A stretch of DNA of 64,000 bases, taken from Gp6-AA40 sp036407095 (GTDB taxonomy: Bacteria > Acidobacteriota > Vicinamibacteria > Vicinamibacterales > UBA2999). Of the stretch, positions 34,801 to 42,307 are shown in pieces (position 1 is the first letter of the stretch; each line of letters begins with the position of its first letter). Made by a program: the position numbers and the translations under genes. Under the pieces are notes generated by a model. That model searched no databases. It saw nothing but the letters and a program-made list of their open reading frames with translations, and was not told where the DNA came from. The stretch spans positions 124,001-188,000 of the forward strand of contig DASWZV010000058.1 of NCBI GenBank assembly GCA_036407095.1. Direction: 5' to 3'.

Positions 34801-37057
34801 CCGGGCATTGACAGAACTGTCCGACGCCGACATGAACGATCTGCACGAACGCGCCTTCGAACGTTTCTTCAGCACTGGCGGTTTTCTGGGGACGCCCGAG
34901 ACGTGTCTCGCGATGATCCGGCGTCTCGAGGAAATTGGAGTCGACGAGATCGCCTGCCTCATCGATTTCGGCGTCGACTTCGATTCGGTCATGGCGAGCT
35001 TGACACTGCTGAATCGTGTCCGCGAAACGAACCTGTCGAAGGCTCGCGAACGGGGTGACGACTCGGTTGCCGCGCAGATCGCGGCGCACGGCGTCACGCA
35101 TTTCCAATGCACGCCGTCGATGGCGCGCATGCTGGCGATGAGACCGGAGTCGCTGGCCGCGTTGCGGCCGCTGCGGAAGATGCTGCTGGGCGGGGAAGCG
35201 CTTCCCGATGATCTCGCAGATCGGTTCTCGGGAGTCGTCTCGGGCGACGTCCTCAACATGTACGGCCCGACCGAGACGACCGTCTGGTCGACCATTGCCG
35301 CCGTTGATGGAGAGCGTCGTCCTGTGCCCATCGGCCGGCCGATCGCCAACACCCGGATCTACATCCTGGATCGATTCGGCCGGCCGGTGCCCGTCGGCGT
35401 GTCGGGCGAGCTCTTCATCGGAGGAGATGGAGTGACTGCCGGCTATCACAATCGTCCGGAGCTGACGGCCGAACGCTTCGTCGACGATCGGTTCTCTCCC
35501 GAAGCCGGCGGGCGGCTGTATCGGACAGGTGATGTGGCGCGTTATCGGGCCGATGGCGGCATCGAGTTCCTCGGGCGCGTCGATCACCAGGTGAAGATCA
35601 GAGGCCATCGGATCGAATTGGGGGAGATCGAGACCGCGTTGCAGCGGTACCCCGGCGTACGGGAAGCGGTGGTGGTGGCGCGGGAGGATCGGACCGGCGA
35701 CCAGCGTCTGGTCGCGTATGTCGCGTCCGCTCCCGGGGCATCGATCACTGTCGACGCCTTGCGCGATCACCTTCGAACGACGCTTCCAAAAGAAATGGTG
35801 CCGGCAGCGTTTGTCACCCTTGCGTCGCTGCCACGGACGCCCAATGGGAAACTGGACCGCCGCTCACTCCCTGCACCGGATCAGGTTCGGTCGGGGACGG
35901 AACGATCGTTCGTGGCGCCGCGCACCACGGTGGAGACACAGCTGTCAAGACTGTGGGAGAAGGTTCTGCGCGTGCGTCCGATTGGGGTCACCGACAACTT
36001 CTTCGAGCTCGGTGGGCATTCGCTGCTCGCCGTGAGTCTATTCGCGCAGATCGAAAAGACATTTGGCAGGAGCCTGCCACTCGCCACGCTCTTTCAAGGC
36101 GCGACGATCGAACAGCTGGCCCGGATTCTGGAGCAGAACGATCTCACGCCCAGCTGGTCGCCGCTGGTGCCGATTCAACCACACGGTACGAGGCCGCCGC
36201 TGTTCTTCATGCACGCCGAAGGCGGCAACGTGTTGGAGTATTACGCGCTCGCTCGACGTCTCGGGACGGACCAGCCGTTCTATGCGCTGCAGTCCGACCT
36301 GTTGAACGGGCATCGGTATCAGGGTGTGACGACACCACGGCTTGAAGAATTGGCCGCTCGATACGTGCGCGAGATCCGACGGGTACAGCCAGCGGGCCCC
36401 TACTTCATCGGCGGGTGGTGCCTCGGCGGCTATCTCGCCTATGAAGCTGCGCAGCAGCTGGAGGCGCAGGGCCAGCGCGTCGCGTTGCTCGCGATGGTCC
36501 ACACGGTCACACCGGACTATCCGAGGATGCGGCCCGACGTGACGTTCGTCCGTCGTCTGCTCTATCGCACGATCAAGCGGCTGGATCTCGAGTGGAGCAA
36601 CCTCGAGGCGCTCGCAGGGAAGGCACGCATTCGTCAGGTTGCCGGCAGAGTGACGCGCCTGCTGACACTCGCGCAGTTGAAGGCCGAGCGGTTGATCGAT
36701 CCCTGGCTCACTCGTCTCAATCTCGGAGATCGGCATTCCCTCGAGTACAAGCTGGAGGCGATCGGAACGCTCCACAAGGGGATTGTGCTGAATTACACCG
36801 TCAAGCCCTACGCCGGCGAAGGGGTGACGTTGTTCCGAGCCTCCAAACAACTCCTGGGTATCGTGCCGGACCAGACGATGGGGTGGGGGGCGCTGTTGAA
36901 CGGCCACCTGGAGGTCCATGAGGTCCACGCGCACCGCGAGAACATCCTCATCGAGCCTGCTGTGGGCTCGCTGGCGCAGCAGTTGAACGCCTGCGTGGAT
37001 CGCGCCTCGAGAAAAGTGCACGAGCAGACGCGGCTCACCGGACGACGAGCCTCGTAA
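31838..37057 (+). CDS. NRPS: C - A(Gly) interrupted by monooxygenase - T - TE
   Basis: 1739 residues from ATG 31838. The condensation domain (about 8-430) has the intact HHLLADG motif at 145-151. The adenylation domain starts near 470, with 'YTSGSTGKPKG' and A4 'FDISVLE' (D671). From about 715 to 1056 a luciferase-like monooxygenase is inserted ('FYFACSDT', 'WTPERHFHPFGGLYPNPS', 'SFASGWHVNDF'). The adenylation domain then resumes through A5 'MYGPTETTV' and A10 'NGKLDRR' near 1336. Pocket residues read D671 I672 L675 Q1090 L1116 G1118 M1141 V1149 W1150, close to the glycine code. The carrier site is S1395 (LGGHS). The thioesterase (about 1445-1720) has Cys1528 in 'GGWCLGG'. The order matches MtaG of myxothiazol synthesis, which ends in a primary amide. 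Confidence 0.93.
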   Translation: MENSLSTEDQYALSPMQQGMLFYTLYDRQAGLYVDHAIFDLAGHDLNLAAFQRAWESVVARHPSLRTSFHWEGLEAPVQRVRTSVDLPFHVEDWRHIPLPQQEERLDAYVRSDRSRGFVLTDAPLTRLALFRIGEDHTQCVWTIHHLLADGRSAIVILQEVFALYDAFSNGTDLHLPPSRPYREYIDWLEKQDHRAAETFWRRALNGFTAPTPLVVDRPIEPLRGSPRDGQPMQDDIGFQEACLRGGTTATLAALAARHLLSLNTFVEGAWALLLNRYSGEDDVVFGEVRAGRRSTFDGADAIVGVFMNTVPVRIRVPADARLLQWLKGLRLQQVPVLKYEHAPLVDVQRWSEVPPGTPLFDSVLDFTDFSLNATLRGLGSQWQKSTFHVREKTNYALMVYAVADPELRLKIGYDRRRFDGETVRRMLDHLATLLEGMAANPDGRVVDLPLLTRSEQHQILVAWNETASDYPRQSCIHQLIEAQVARTPDAPAVCIGGQELTYRELNARANQLARHLATIDVRPGTRIGLCVERSLEMMVALLGVLKAGAAYVPLDPSYPNERLAFILDDAGVDVLITEERLAKKFGPFSRTTIYLDTDVQTMSRERRENLDAMVSSEDLAYVMYTSGSTGKPKGVRVRHRNVVNFFAGMDERLGADHPGVWLAVTSISFDISVLELFWTLSRGFKVVLQRGDDMKAPTLASHITAATNARRKPAEFSLFYFACSDTNSSNDGSDKYRLLLEGAKFADAHGFSAVWTPERHFHPFGGLYPNPSVTSAALAAITTRVHVRGGSVVLPLQHPIRVAEEWSVVDNLSGGRAGVSFASGWHVNDFVFAPANFADRKQIMRRDVEQVRRLWRGESVTAVNGTGRDVDVRIYPRPVQPELPVWITAAGDPETFRVAGEIGANLLTHLLGSTVEGLADQIAIYRKAWRDHGHGREGREGTVTLMLHTFVGADLAQVRETVRQPLLNYLRTASDLARKLASSVEQDRALTELSDADMNDLHERAFERFFSTGGFLGTPETCLAMIRRLEEIGVDEIACLIDFGVDFDSVMASLTLLNRVRETNLSKARERGDDSVAAQIAAHGVTHFQCTPSMARMLAMRPESLAALRPLRKMLLGGEALPDDLADRFSGVVSGDVLNMYGPTETTVWSTIAAVDGERRPVPIGRPIANTRIYILDRFGRPVPVGVSGELFIGGDGVTAGYHNRPELTAERFVDDRFSPEAGGRLYRTGDVARYRADGGIEFLGRVDHQVKIRGHRIELGEIETALQRYPGVREAVVVAREDRTGDQRLVAYVASAPGASITVDALRDHLRTTLPKEMVPAAFVTLASLPRTPNGKLDRRSLPAPDQVRSGTERSFVAPRTTVETQLSRLWEKVLRVRPIGVTDNFFELGGHSLLAVSLFAQIEKTFGRSLPLATLFQGATIEQLARILEQNDLTPSWSPLVPIQPHGTRPPLFFMHAEGGNVLEYYALARRLGTDQPFYALQSDLLNGHRYQGVTTPRLEELAARYVREIRRVQPAGPYFIGGWCLGGYLAYEAAQQLEAQGQRVALLAMVHTVTPDYPRMRPDVTFVRRLLYRTIKRLDLEWSNLEALAGKARIRQVAGRVTRLLTLAQLKAERLIDPWLTRLNLGDRHSLEYKLEAIGTLHKGIVLNYTVKPYAGEGVTLFRASKQLLGIVPDQTMGWGALLNGHLEVHEVHAHRENILIEPAVGSLAQQLNACVDRASRKVHEQTRLTGRRAS

Positions 37058-37105
37058 TCCAACGCCCTCCCAATCTGGCCGCAGTTCACATCACGGTCCA
37101 TTTCT

Positions 37106-38128
37106 ATGCACGTGCTCGTCACCGGCGGCGCCGGATTCGTCGGAAGCCATCTCGTCGATGCGCTGGTGCGGGCGGAGCATCGCGTCACCGTGCTCGACAA
37201 CTTCGATGCGTTCTACGAACGCGCCATCAAGGAACGGAACATCGCGCAGCATCGCCAGAATCACCGCTGGCGGCTTCTCGAAGCCGACGTTCGCGATCGG
37301 GAAGCGATGCGTCGAGGGCTGACTGGACGCTACGACTCGATTGTGCATCTGGCTGCCAAAGCGGGGGTGCGTCCTTCGATCGACGATCCAGGCGCGTACC
37401 AGGACGTCAACGTCACCGGGACGCTGAACCTCCTCGAGCTCGCGCGCGAGCGAGGGATTCGCCAGTTCATCTTCGCTTCGTCCAGCAGCGTCTACGGCAT
37501 GAATCCGCGCGTGCCGTGGAGCGAACACGATGACGTGCTGCGGCCGATCAGTCCGTACGCGAGCACGAAGGTCAGCGCCGAACTGCTCGGCCACACCTAC
37601 AGCCACTTGCACGGAATCCGATTCCTGGCGCTGCGCCTGTTCACGGTCTACGGGCCGAGACAACGCCCGGACCTTGCGGTGCACAAGTTCACGCGCCTCA
37701 TGCTCGCCGGTCAGCCCGTTCCGATTCTCGGCGCCGGCCGGAGCATGCGCGACTACACGTTCGTCGAGGACGTCGTGGCCGGGATCCTCCGCGCGATCGA
37801 ATACACGGCCACGATGTTCGAGATCATCAACCTCGGAAACAATCGGGCGGTCTCGCTCCAGGATGTGATCCGCGAGCTCGAAGCCGCGTGTGGCGTCAGC
37901 GCGACCATCGATCCGCAACCCGAGCAGCCCGGAGATGTTCCCCGAACGTGGGCGAACATCGAGAAAGCGACCCGCCTGCTTGGCTACGCGCCGCGCACGA
38001 CGTTCAGCGTCGGCGTGCGGCGCTTCGTCGAGTGGTACACCGCGCAGCCCGCCCGAGCGTTCGAAGAGGCGTCGGCGCTCCGGGGCAGTTCTGCCGCCGC
38101 CACGTCTCATACGCCGATTCACGCCTGA
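37106..38128 (+). CDS. UDP-glucuronate 4-epimerase-like SDR
   Basis: 340 residues. NAD-binding 'MHVLVTGGAGFVGSHLVDAL', a 'DNFDAFYERAIKERNI' segment characteristic of UDP-glucuronate epimerases, 'HLAAKAGVRPSIDDPGAYQDVNV', 'ASSSSVYG', catalytic 'YASTKVSAE' and 'LRLFTVYGPRQRPDLAVHKF' are all present. It interconverts UDP-glucuronate and UDP-galacturonate, so it would use the product of the 6-dehydrogenase at 22119 if that enzyme acts on UDP-glucose. It begins 48 bases after the NRPS stop. Confidence 0.9.
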   Translation: MHVLVTGGAGFVGSHLVDALVRAEHRVTVLDNFDAFYERAIKERNIAQHRQNHRWRLLEADVRDREAMRRGLTGRYDSIVHLAAKAGVRPSIDDPGAYQDVNVTGTLNLLELARERGIRQFIFASSSSVYGMNPRVPWSEHDDVLRPISPYASTKVSAELLGHTYSHLHGIRFLALRLFTVYGPRQRPDLAVHKFTRLMLAGQPVPILGAGRSMRDYTFVEDVVAGILRAIEYTATMFEIINLGNNRAVSLQDVIRELEAACGVSATIDPQPEQPGDVPRTWANIEKATRLLGYAPRTTFSVGVRRFVEWYTAQPARAFEEASALRGSSAAATSHTPIHA

Positions 38129-38145
38129 ACAGTGAGGACACATCC

Positions 38146-39549
38146 ATGCGCAAGCACTTGCTGATCATTGCGACGGTCGCCCTGGTAGCGGCGCTCGCGA
38201 GTCGCACCGGATCGGCCGGCGGGCAACTGCCGGTTCCATCCGTCCCGCCTGTGATCGCTCCGACGATTCAGGTCGATCCGGCCCTTCGTCAGCGCCTGAC
38301 GACTGCGGCCTCGAGTGAGAGTATCGAAGCGATCGTGACGTTCAGCCGCCGCCCGACCGCGATCGAGCTTGCACCGATTCGCGCCGTCGGACTGCAGACG
38401 GCAGCTTTCCAGGCGCTGCCAATGATCGCCGTGCGAGGGACTGCCGACCAGATCTCCCGCCTGATTGGCGGGCCGGGTGTGAGCGGTATCCGGTCCGTCT
38501 ATCTCAATCGTCAGCTCTCCTACTTCCTCAAGGACAGCGTGCCTGCCATCGGCGCCGATCGAGTGTGGAATGAGCTTGGTATCACGGGCCAGGGAGTCGG
38601 GATTGCGATCATAGACACCGGTATCGACGGCACGCATCCAGATCTTCCGTTCGGTTCGAAGGTCATTCAAAACGTGAAGGTGCTGCCGGACGTGATAGGG
38701 ACGGGACACGGCATCTTCGTCGAGAACCTTCCCAACACGGACACGACGAGCGGCCACGGGACTCACGTGGCGTCGATCGCCGCGGGGACAGGAGCCGCGC
38801 TCGCTGGCAAGTACACCGGCGTCGCCCGTGGAGCGAACCTCATCGGCGTGGGGGGGGGAGAGGTCCAGACCATGTTGGCGGGTCTCGAGGCATTCGACTG
38901 GGTGCTGCAGAACCACGCCGCATACAACATTCGAGTCGTCTCGAACAGTTGGGGAACGACCGGCTGGCCATATTCGCCTGACGATCCGATGAACGTAGCA
39001 AGCCGCATGCTCCATGACGCTGGCATGGTCGTGGTCTGGGCCGCCGGGAACCAGGGCCCCGAGACGAACACGCTCAACCCGTACTGTGTTCCACCGTGGG
39101 CGATCTGCGTCGCGGCCTCGACGAAGGACGGCGCTACGCTCGCAGACTTCTCCTCTCGAGGGATTCCTGGAGATCCGCTCTTTCACCCGACCATCACCGC
39201 TCCCGGTGTTCATGTAATAGCGGCGCGTGCGACCACCGGCATCTGGGTCGCCACGTTCTTCGAGGTCGATGACATTGCCATCGGCACTGACAATATCCGC
39301 TACGCCGTGGCGAGCGGCACCAGCATGGCCACGCCGCACGTGTCTGGAACGGCGGCGATGATGCTGGAGGTGAACCCGGCGCTGACCCCGGATCAGGTCA
39401 AGTCGATTCTCCAATCGACGGCGACGCCTATGCCCGGCTATGCGACGCACGAAGTCGGCGCCGGCTTTCTGAACGCGTACTCCGCTGTTTCGGCTGCGCT
39501 TTCAGCGGCGAGCACGACGACGAGCACGAGCCGCGCGCTCGCGCGCTGA
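38146..39549 (+). CDS. Secreted subtilisin-family serine protease (S8)
   Basis: 467 residues; ATG 38146 behind AGTGAGGA begins a signal peptide ('KHLLIIATVALVAALASRTGSAGG'). A pro-region of about 100 residues precedes the catalytic domain with Asp158 ('AIIDTGIDGTHPDL'), His204 ('SGHGTHVASIAAG') and Ser393 ('ASGTSMATPHVSG'); the oxyanion Asn is in 'VVWAAGNQGPE'. The triad is complete, so it should be active outside the cytoplasm. A Thr/Ser-rich tail follows. Its position at the end of the glycan locus suggests a role in processing surface proteins or the matrix. Confidence 0.92.
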   Translation: MRKHLLIIATVALVAALASRTGSAGGQLPVPSVPPVIAPTIQVDPALRQRLTTAASSESIEAIVTFSRRPTAIELAPIRAVGLQTAAFQALPMIAVRGTADQISRLIGGPGVSGIRSVYLNRQLSYFLKDSVPAIGADRVWNELGITGQGVGIAIIDTGIDGTHPDLPFGSKVIQNVKVLPDVIGTGHGIFVENLPNTDTTSGHGTHVASIAAGTGAALAGKYTGVARGANLIGVGGGEVQTMLAGLEAFDWVLQNHAAYNIRVVSNSWGTTGWPYSPDDPMNVASRMLHDAGMVVVWAAGNQGPETNTLNPYCVPPWAICVAASTKDGATLADFSSRGIPGDPLFHPTITAPGVHVIAARATTGIWVATFFEVDDIAIGTDNIRYAVASGTSMATPHVSGTAAMMLEVNPALTPDQVKSILQSTATPMPGYATHEVGAGFLNAYSAVSAALSAASTTTSTSRALAR

Positions 39550-39667
39550 CAACACGATCCGACGCCCGATCACTTCACACATCGCAACCAACGAAGAGCC
39601 TCATCCACGAATGACCGCGTCACGTGCAGAGTTTCTGCCCGCGGCGCTTGGCGAGCAGGGGAGAACC

Positions 39668-41293
39668 ATGTCTACCGTTGGCAGACGCACGTACGCGGCG
39701 GTTCTGTTTCTAATTCTCAGCTTGTTTCCGCTCACAGCCTTCGCGCAGTTACCGTGTATTCCGGGCTTGACGTGCCCGCCCAGCGACACCACTCCGCCGA
39801 CAGTCAGAATCACGTCTCCCGCATCCGGTGCCACCGTCTCCGGCACGATCACCGTAACCGCCGACGCCTCCGACAACGTCGGCGTCGCCGGTGTCCAGTT
39901 TCAGTACAACGGCATCAACTTCGACGGGGAGGACACCTCGGCTCCTTACACGGCAACCGCGTACACGAACCATGTCCCGGACGGCAATTACACGCTGACG
40001 GCGGTGGCCCGCGACGCGGCTGGCAACCGGACCACCTCCGACCCGGTCACCATCACGGTGGCCAACAATGCCCCGCCGTCTGAGGGGGTGAACCGCTATG
40101 AAGAAACGGATCCCTCGGTGAGCTTCAGCGGCATCTGGACTCGGGATAGAGACCACTGCTCGGAAACCGGCCGCTGCGCGTGGTTCGCATGGAGCGGGGG
40201 GGACGCCGTGTATTCGATGACCCCGGGCGCCCAGGCCACGTTCACCTTCACGGGGACCTCGGTCGCATGGATCGGCATGCGTGGCCCCGACAGTGGCATC
40301 GCTCACGTATTCATGGATGGAGTCTTGGTATCGGACGTTGACATGTACGCGAGGTCGTACGACGTCCATGTGCCCGTCTTCATTGCGAGGGGGCTGGCCA
40401 ACAGCAGCCATGTGCTGAGGATCGAGGCGACCGGACTGAAGAACAGGAACGATTCGACAGCTATTAATAGCGGTCCGTTCGCCCTGGTGACGGTGGATGC
40501 ATTCGACGTCCCCCCAGAGGTCGTCTCGCGATTGCAGGATACCGATCCAGACCTCACTTACACCGCCGGCTGGAGCGGGTGGGACACCAGCACATCATGG
40601 AGTGGCTGGTACGCCACTCTCTCGACCACGCCGGGCGCGCAAGCCACGTTGGCGTTCAATGGAACGTCGATCCGCTGGATCGGCTATCGCGGAGCGGACG
40701 CGGGAATCGCTCGCGTGTATCTGGATGGCAGCTTCGCGGGCGAGTTCGATCTGTACGATTCGCAACCGAGCGTCCAGGCCATCGTCTATACATCGCCGCC
40801 TCTGGCAGACGCGAACCATACGCTGACGATCGAGTCGACGGGGCGCAAGAACGCTGCGTCGTCGGACGTCCGGGTCTTGGTGGATGCGTTCGAGGTGCAG
40901 AAGTTGGGAATGCGCTTCGACGAGACGGATCCGTCGGTCACCTACAGCGGCACGTGGACGCAAGGCAACCTGAATAGAGCGTGGAGCCTCGGGACCGCGG
41001 CGACCTCCAGCGTGGAGGGATCGCGAGCGACGTTCACCTTCAGCGGGACGGGGGTCAGCTGGATCGGATGCCGCAAAGCCAGTACCGGAATCGCCAACGT
41101 GTACCTGGACGGAGTTTTCGTGGCCGAGATCGATACGTTTGCCTACCCTCAGGAGGGATACCAGAACACGATTTACGAGGCCACGGGATTGGCGAGTGGG
41201 ACGCATACGTTGACGATCGAGGCGACGGGTCGACAAAACCCGGCCGCGACCAGTGGGTACGTCGTGGTCGATGCTTTCGACGTTCGCCCATGA
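39668..41293 (+). CDS. Secreted protein with Ig-like domain and three binding repeats
   Basis: 541 residues from ATG 39668, which starts a good signal peptide ('YAAVLFLILSLFPLTAFAQ'). An Ig-like domain follows (about residues 38-125: 'PPTVRITSPASGATVSGTITVTADASDNVG'). Three copies of a 120-150 residue module come next, starting at about 132 ('YEETDPSVSFSG'), 286 ('LQDTDPDLTY') and 416 ('FDETDPSVTYSG'). Each ends 'VDAFDV' or 'VDAFEV' and contains 'W-I-G', 'GIA-V-LDG' and 'HTLTIE-TG-KN'. The module resembles non-catalytic carbohydrate-binding sheets. Anchoring or binding of the exported polysaccharide is a reasonable guess. Confidence 0.72.
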   Translation: MSTVGRRTYAAVLFLILSLFPLTAFAQLPCIPGLTCPPSDTTPPTVRITSPASGATVSGTITVTADASDNVGVAGVQFQYNGINFDGEDTSAPYTATAYTNHVPDGNYTLTAVARDAAGNRTTSDPVTITVANNAPPSEGVNRYEETDPSVSFSGIWTRDRDHCSETGRCAWFAWSGGDAVYSMTPGAQATFTFTGTSVAWIGMRGPDSGIAHVFMDGVLVSDVDMYARSYDVHVPVFIARGLANSSHVLRIEATGLKNRNDSTAINSGPFALVTVDAFDVPPEVVSRLQDTDPDLTYTAGWSGWDTSTSWSGWYATLSTTPGAQATLAFNGTSIRWIGYRGADAGIARVYLDGSFAGEFDLYDSQPSVQAIVYTSPPLADANHTLTIESTGRKNAASSDVRVLVDAFEVQKLGMRFDETDPSVTYSGTWTQGNLNRAWSLGTAATSSVEGSRATFTFSGTGVSWIGCRKASTGIANVYLDGVFVAEIDTFAYPQEGYQNTIYEATGLASGTHTLTIEATGRQNPAATSGYVVVDAFDVRP

Positions 41294-41384
41294 GGCGGGG
41301 ATGTGTGCTGGAACTGCTTGAAGAATCCGCTCCCTCGCTGGCTGCGCTCGAAGCGACCTGCTCGCCAGCGCCAACCGCTATCCG

Positions 41385-42266
41385 ATGGTGAATCGCGCAC
41401 TCGGAATTCCCGTCGTTGTGGTGGGTGCTCTCGCGCTCGTGCTCGCCTCCCATGAATATGATGCTTCGGTCCCGCGCCCTCACACGGTTCCCCAGGCAGG
41501 TGACGCGAGAGTCGCGCAGCCGCGTTGTGGGAACGTGTTGTGGTCGGCCGATCACGACACCGGCGATCTCTCGCAGTGGTACGAGGGCGACGGCGGCGGA
41601 GAATTCAACAGCGGCTCTGCAACGTCCACCGCGTCGGACGACGTGGCGAGAAGTGGCCGGTTCTCCGCGAAGGCGACCATCGTGACGCCCCACGTTCCCG
41701 AGACGTCCGGTGTTCGGTTGTTTCGCTGGACCGAGAGCCACTTTCATCAGGAAGCGTGCTATGGCGCCTGGCTCTACTTTCCCCAACAGTACATCGTCCC
41801 TCTGTGGTGGAACATCCTCCAGTTCAAGTCGCGCAGCGGATCGACGCTCAATGACGTGTTCTGGTCGCTGCAGGTCGGCAACCGACCACGCGGTCCAATG
41901 TTCGTGTATCTCAACTGGTGGGAGGGCCTTTCGATTGAAGGCCCGCATCAGGACGAGTTCGGCGGGCGAAGCTACTCGCAAACCGTCAAAGACATTCCAG
42001 TGCGGCGCTGGACACACTTGCAGGTGTATCTCAGACAATCGAGCACATTCGAGGGCCAGATCATCGTCTGGCAGGACGACGTCGAGTTGTTCAACATGAA
42101 CGGCGTTCGCACGAGATATCCGTCGGGAAACGGGGCCAACGAGTGGTCGGTGAACAACTACAGCGACATTCTCTCGCCCAGCCCGACGACGATCTATATC
42201 GACGATGCCGCCATCACCACGGCGTCAGTGGAACCATCGAGCGCTGGGGCGTCGGGCGCGCGGTGA
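41385..42266 (+). CDS. Secreted polysaccharide-lyase-fold protein 2
   Basis: 293 residues with an N-terminal hydrophobic signal ('ALGIPVVVVGALALVLASH'). The mature part parallels the protein at 13693: 'VLWSADHDTGDLSQWYEGDGG', 'ACYGAWLYFPQQYIVPLWWNILQFKSRSG' and 'EWSVNNYSDILSPSPTTIYIDDAAI'. The family is probably Polysacc_lyase-type jelly-roll proteins. The two copies lie about 27 kb apart in the same locus, so they may act on the same polymer. No catalytic assignment is made. Confidence 0.68.
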   Translation: MVNRALGIPVVVVGALALVLASHEYDASVPRPHTVPQAGDARVAQPRCGNVLWSADHDTGDLSQWYEGDGGGEFNSGSATSTASDDVARSGRFSAKATIVTPHVPETSGVRLFRWTESHFHQEACYGAWLYFPQQYIVPLWWNILQFKSRSGSTLNDVFWSLQVGNRPRGPMFVYLNWWEGLSIEGPHQDEFGGRSYSQTVKDIPVRRWTHLQVYLRQSSTFEGQIIVWQDDVELFNMNGVRTRYPSGNGANEWSVNNYSDILSPSPTTIYIDDAAITTASVEPSSAGASGAR

Positions 42267-42286
42267 AGAGGCGATGCGCTCGCTGA

Positions 42287-42305
42287 CTCGACGGGGAGTG
42301 TCGAG
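42287..42305. terminator. Short hairpin between convergent genes
   Basis: CTCGAC (42287-42292) and GTCGAG (42300-42305) form a 6-bp stem with a 7-base loop between the end of the lyase-fold gene and the end of the opposite-strand beta-helix gene. There is no T-run on either side, so termination strength is doubtful. Confidence 0.3.
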
Positions 42306-42307
42306 CC

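Noticed and set aside
1..42266. Exosortase (XrtA)/PEP-CTERM system
   Set aside because: The amidotransferases, adenylation enzyme and carrier protein resemble those of exosortase loci, but no exosortase and no PEP-CTERM tail is visible in the window.
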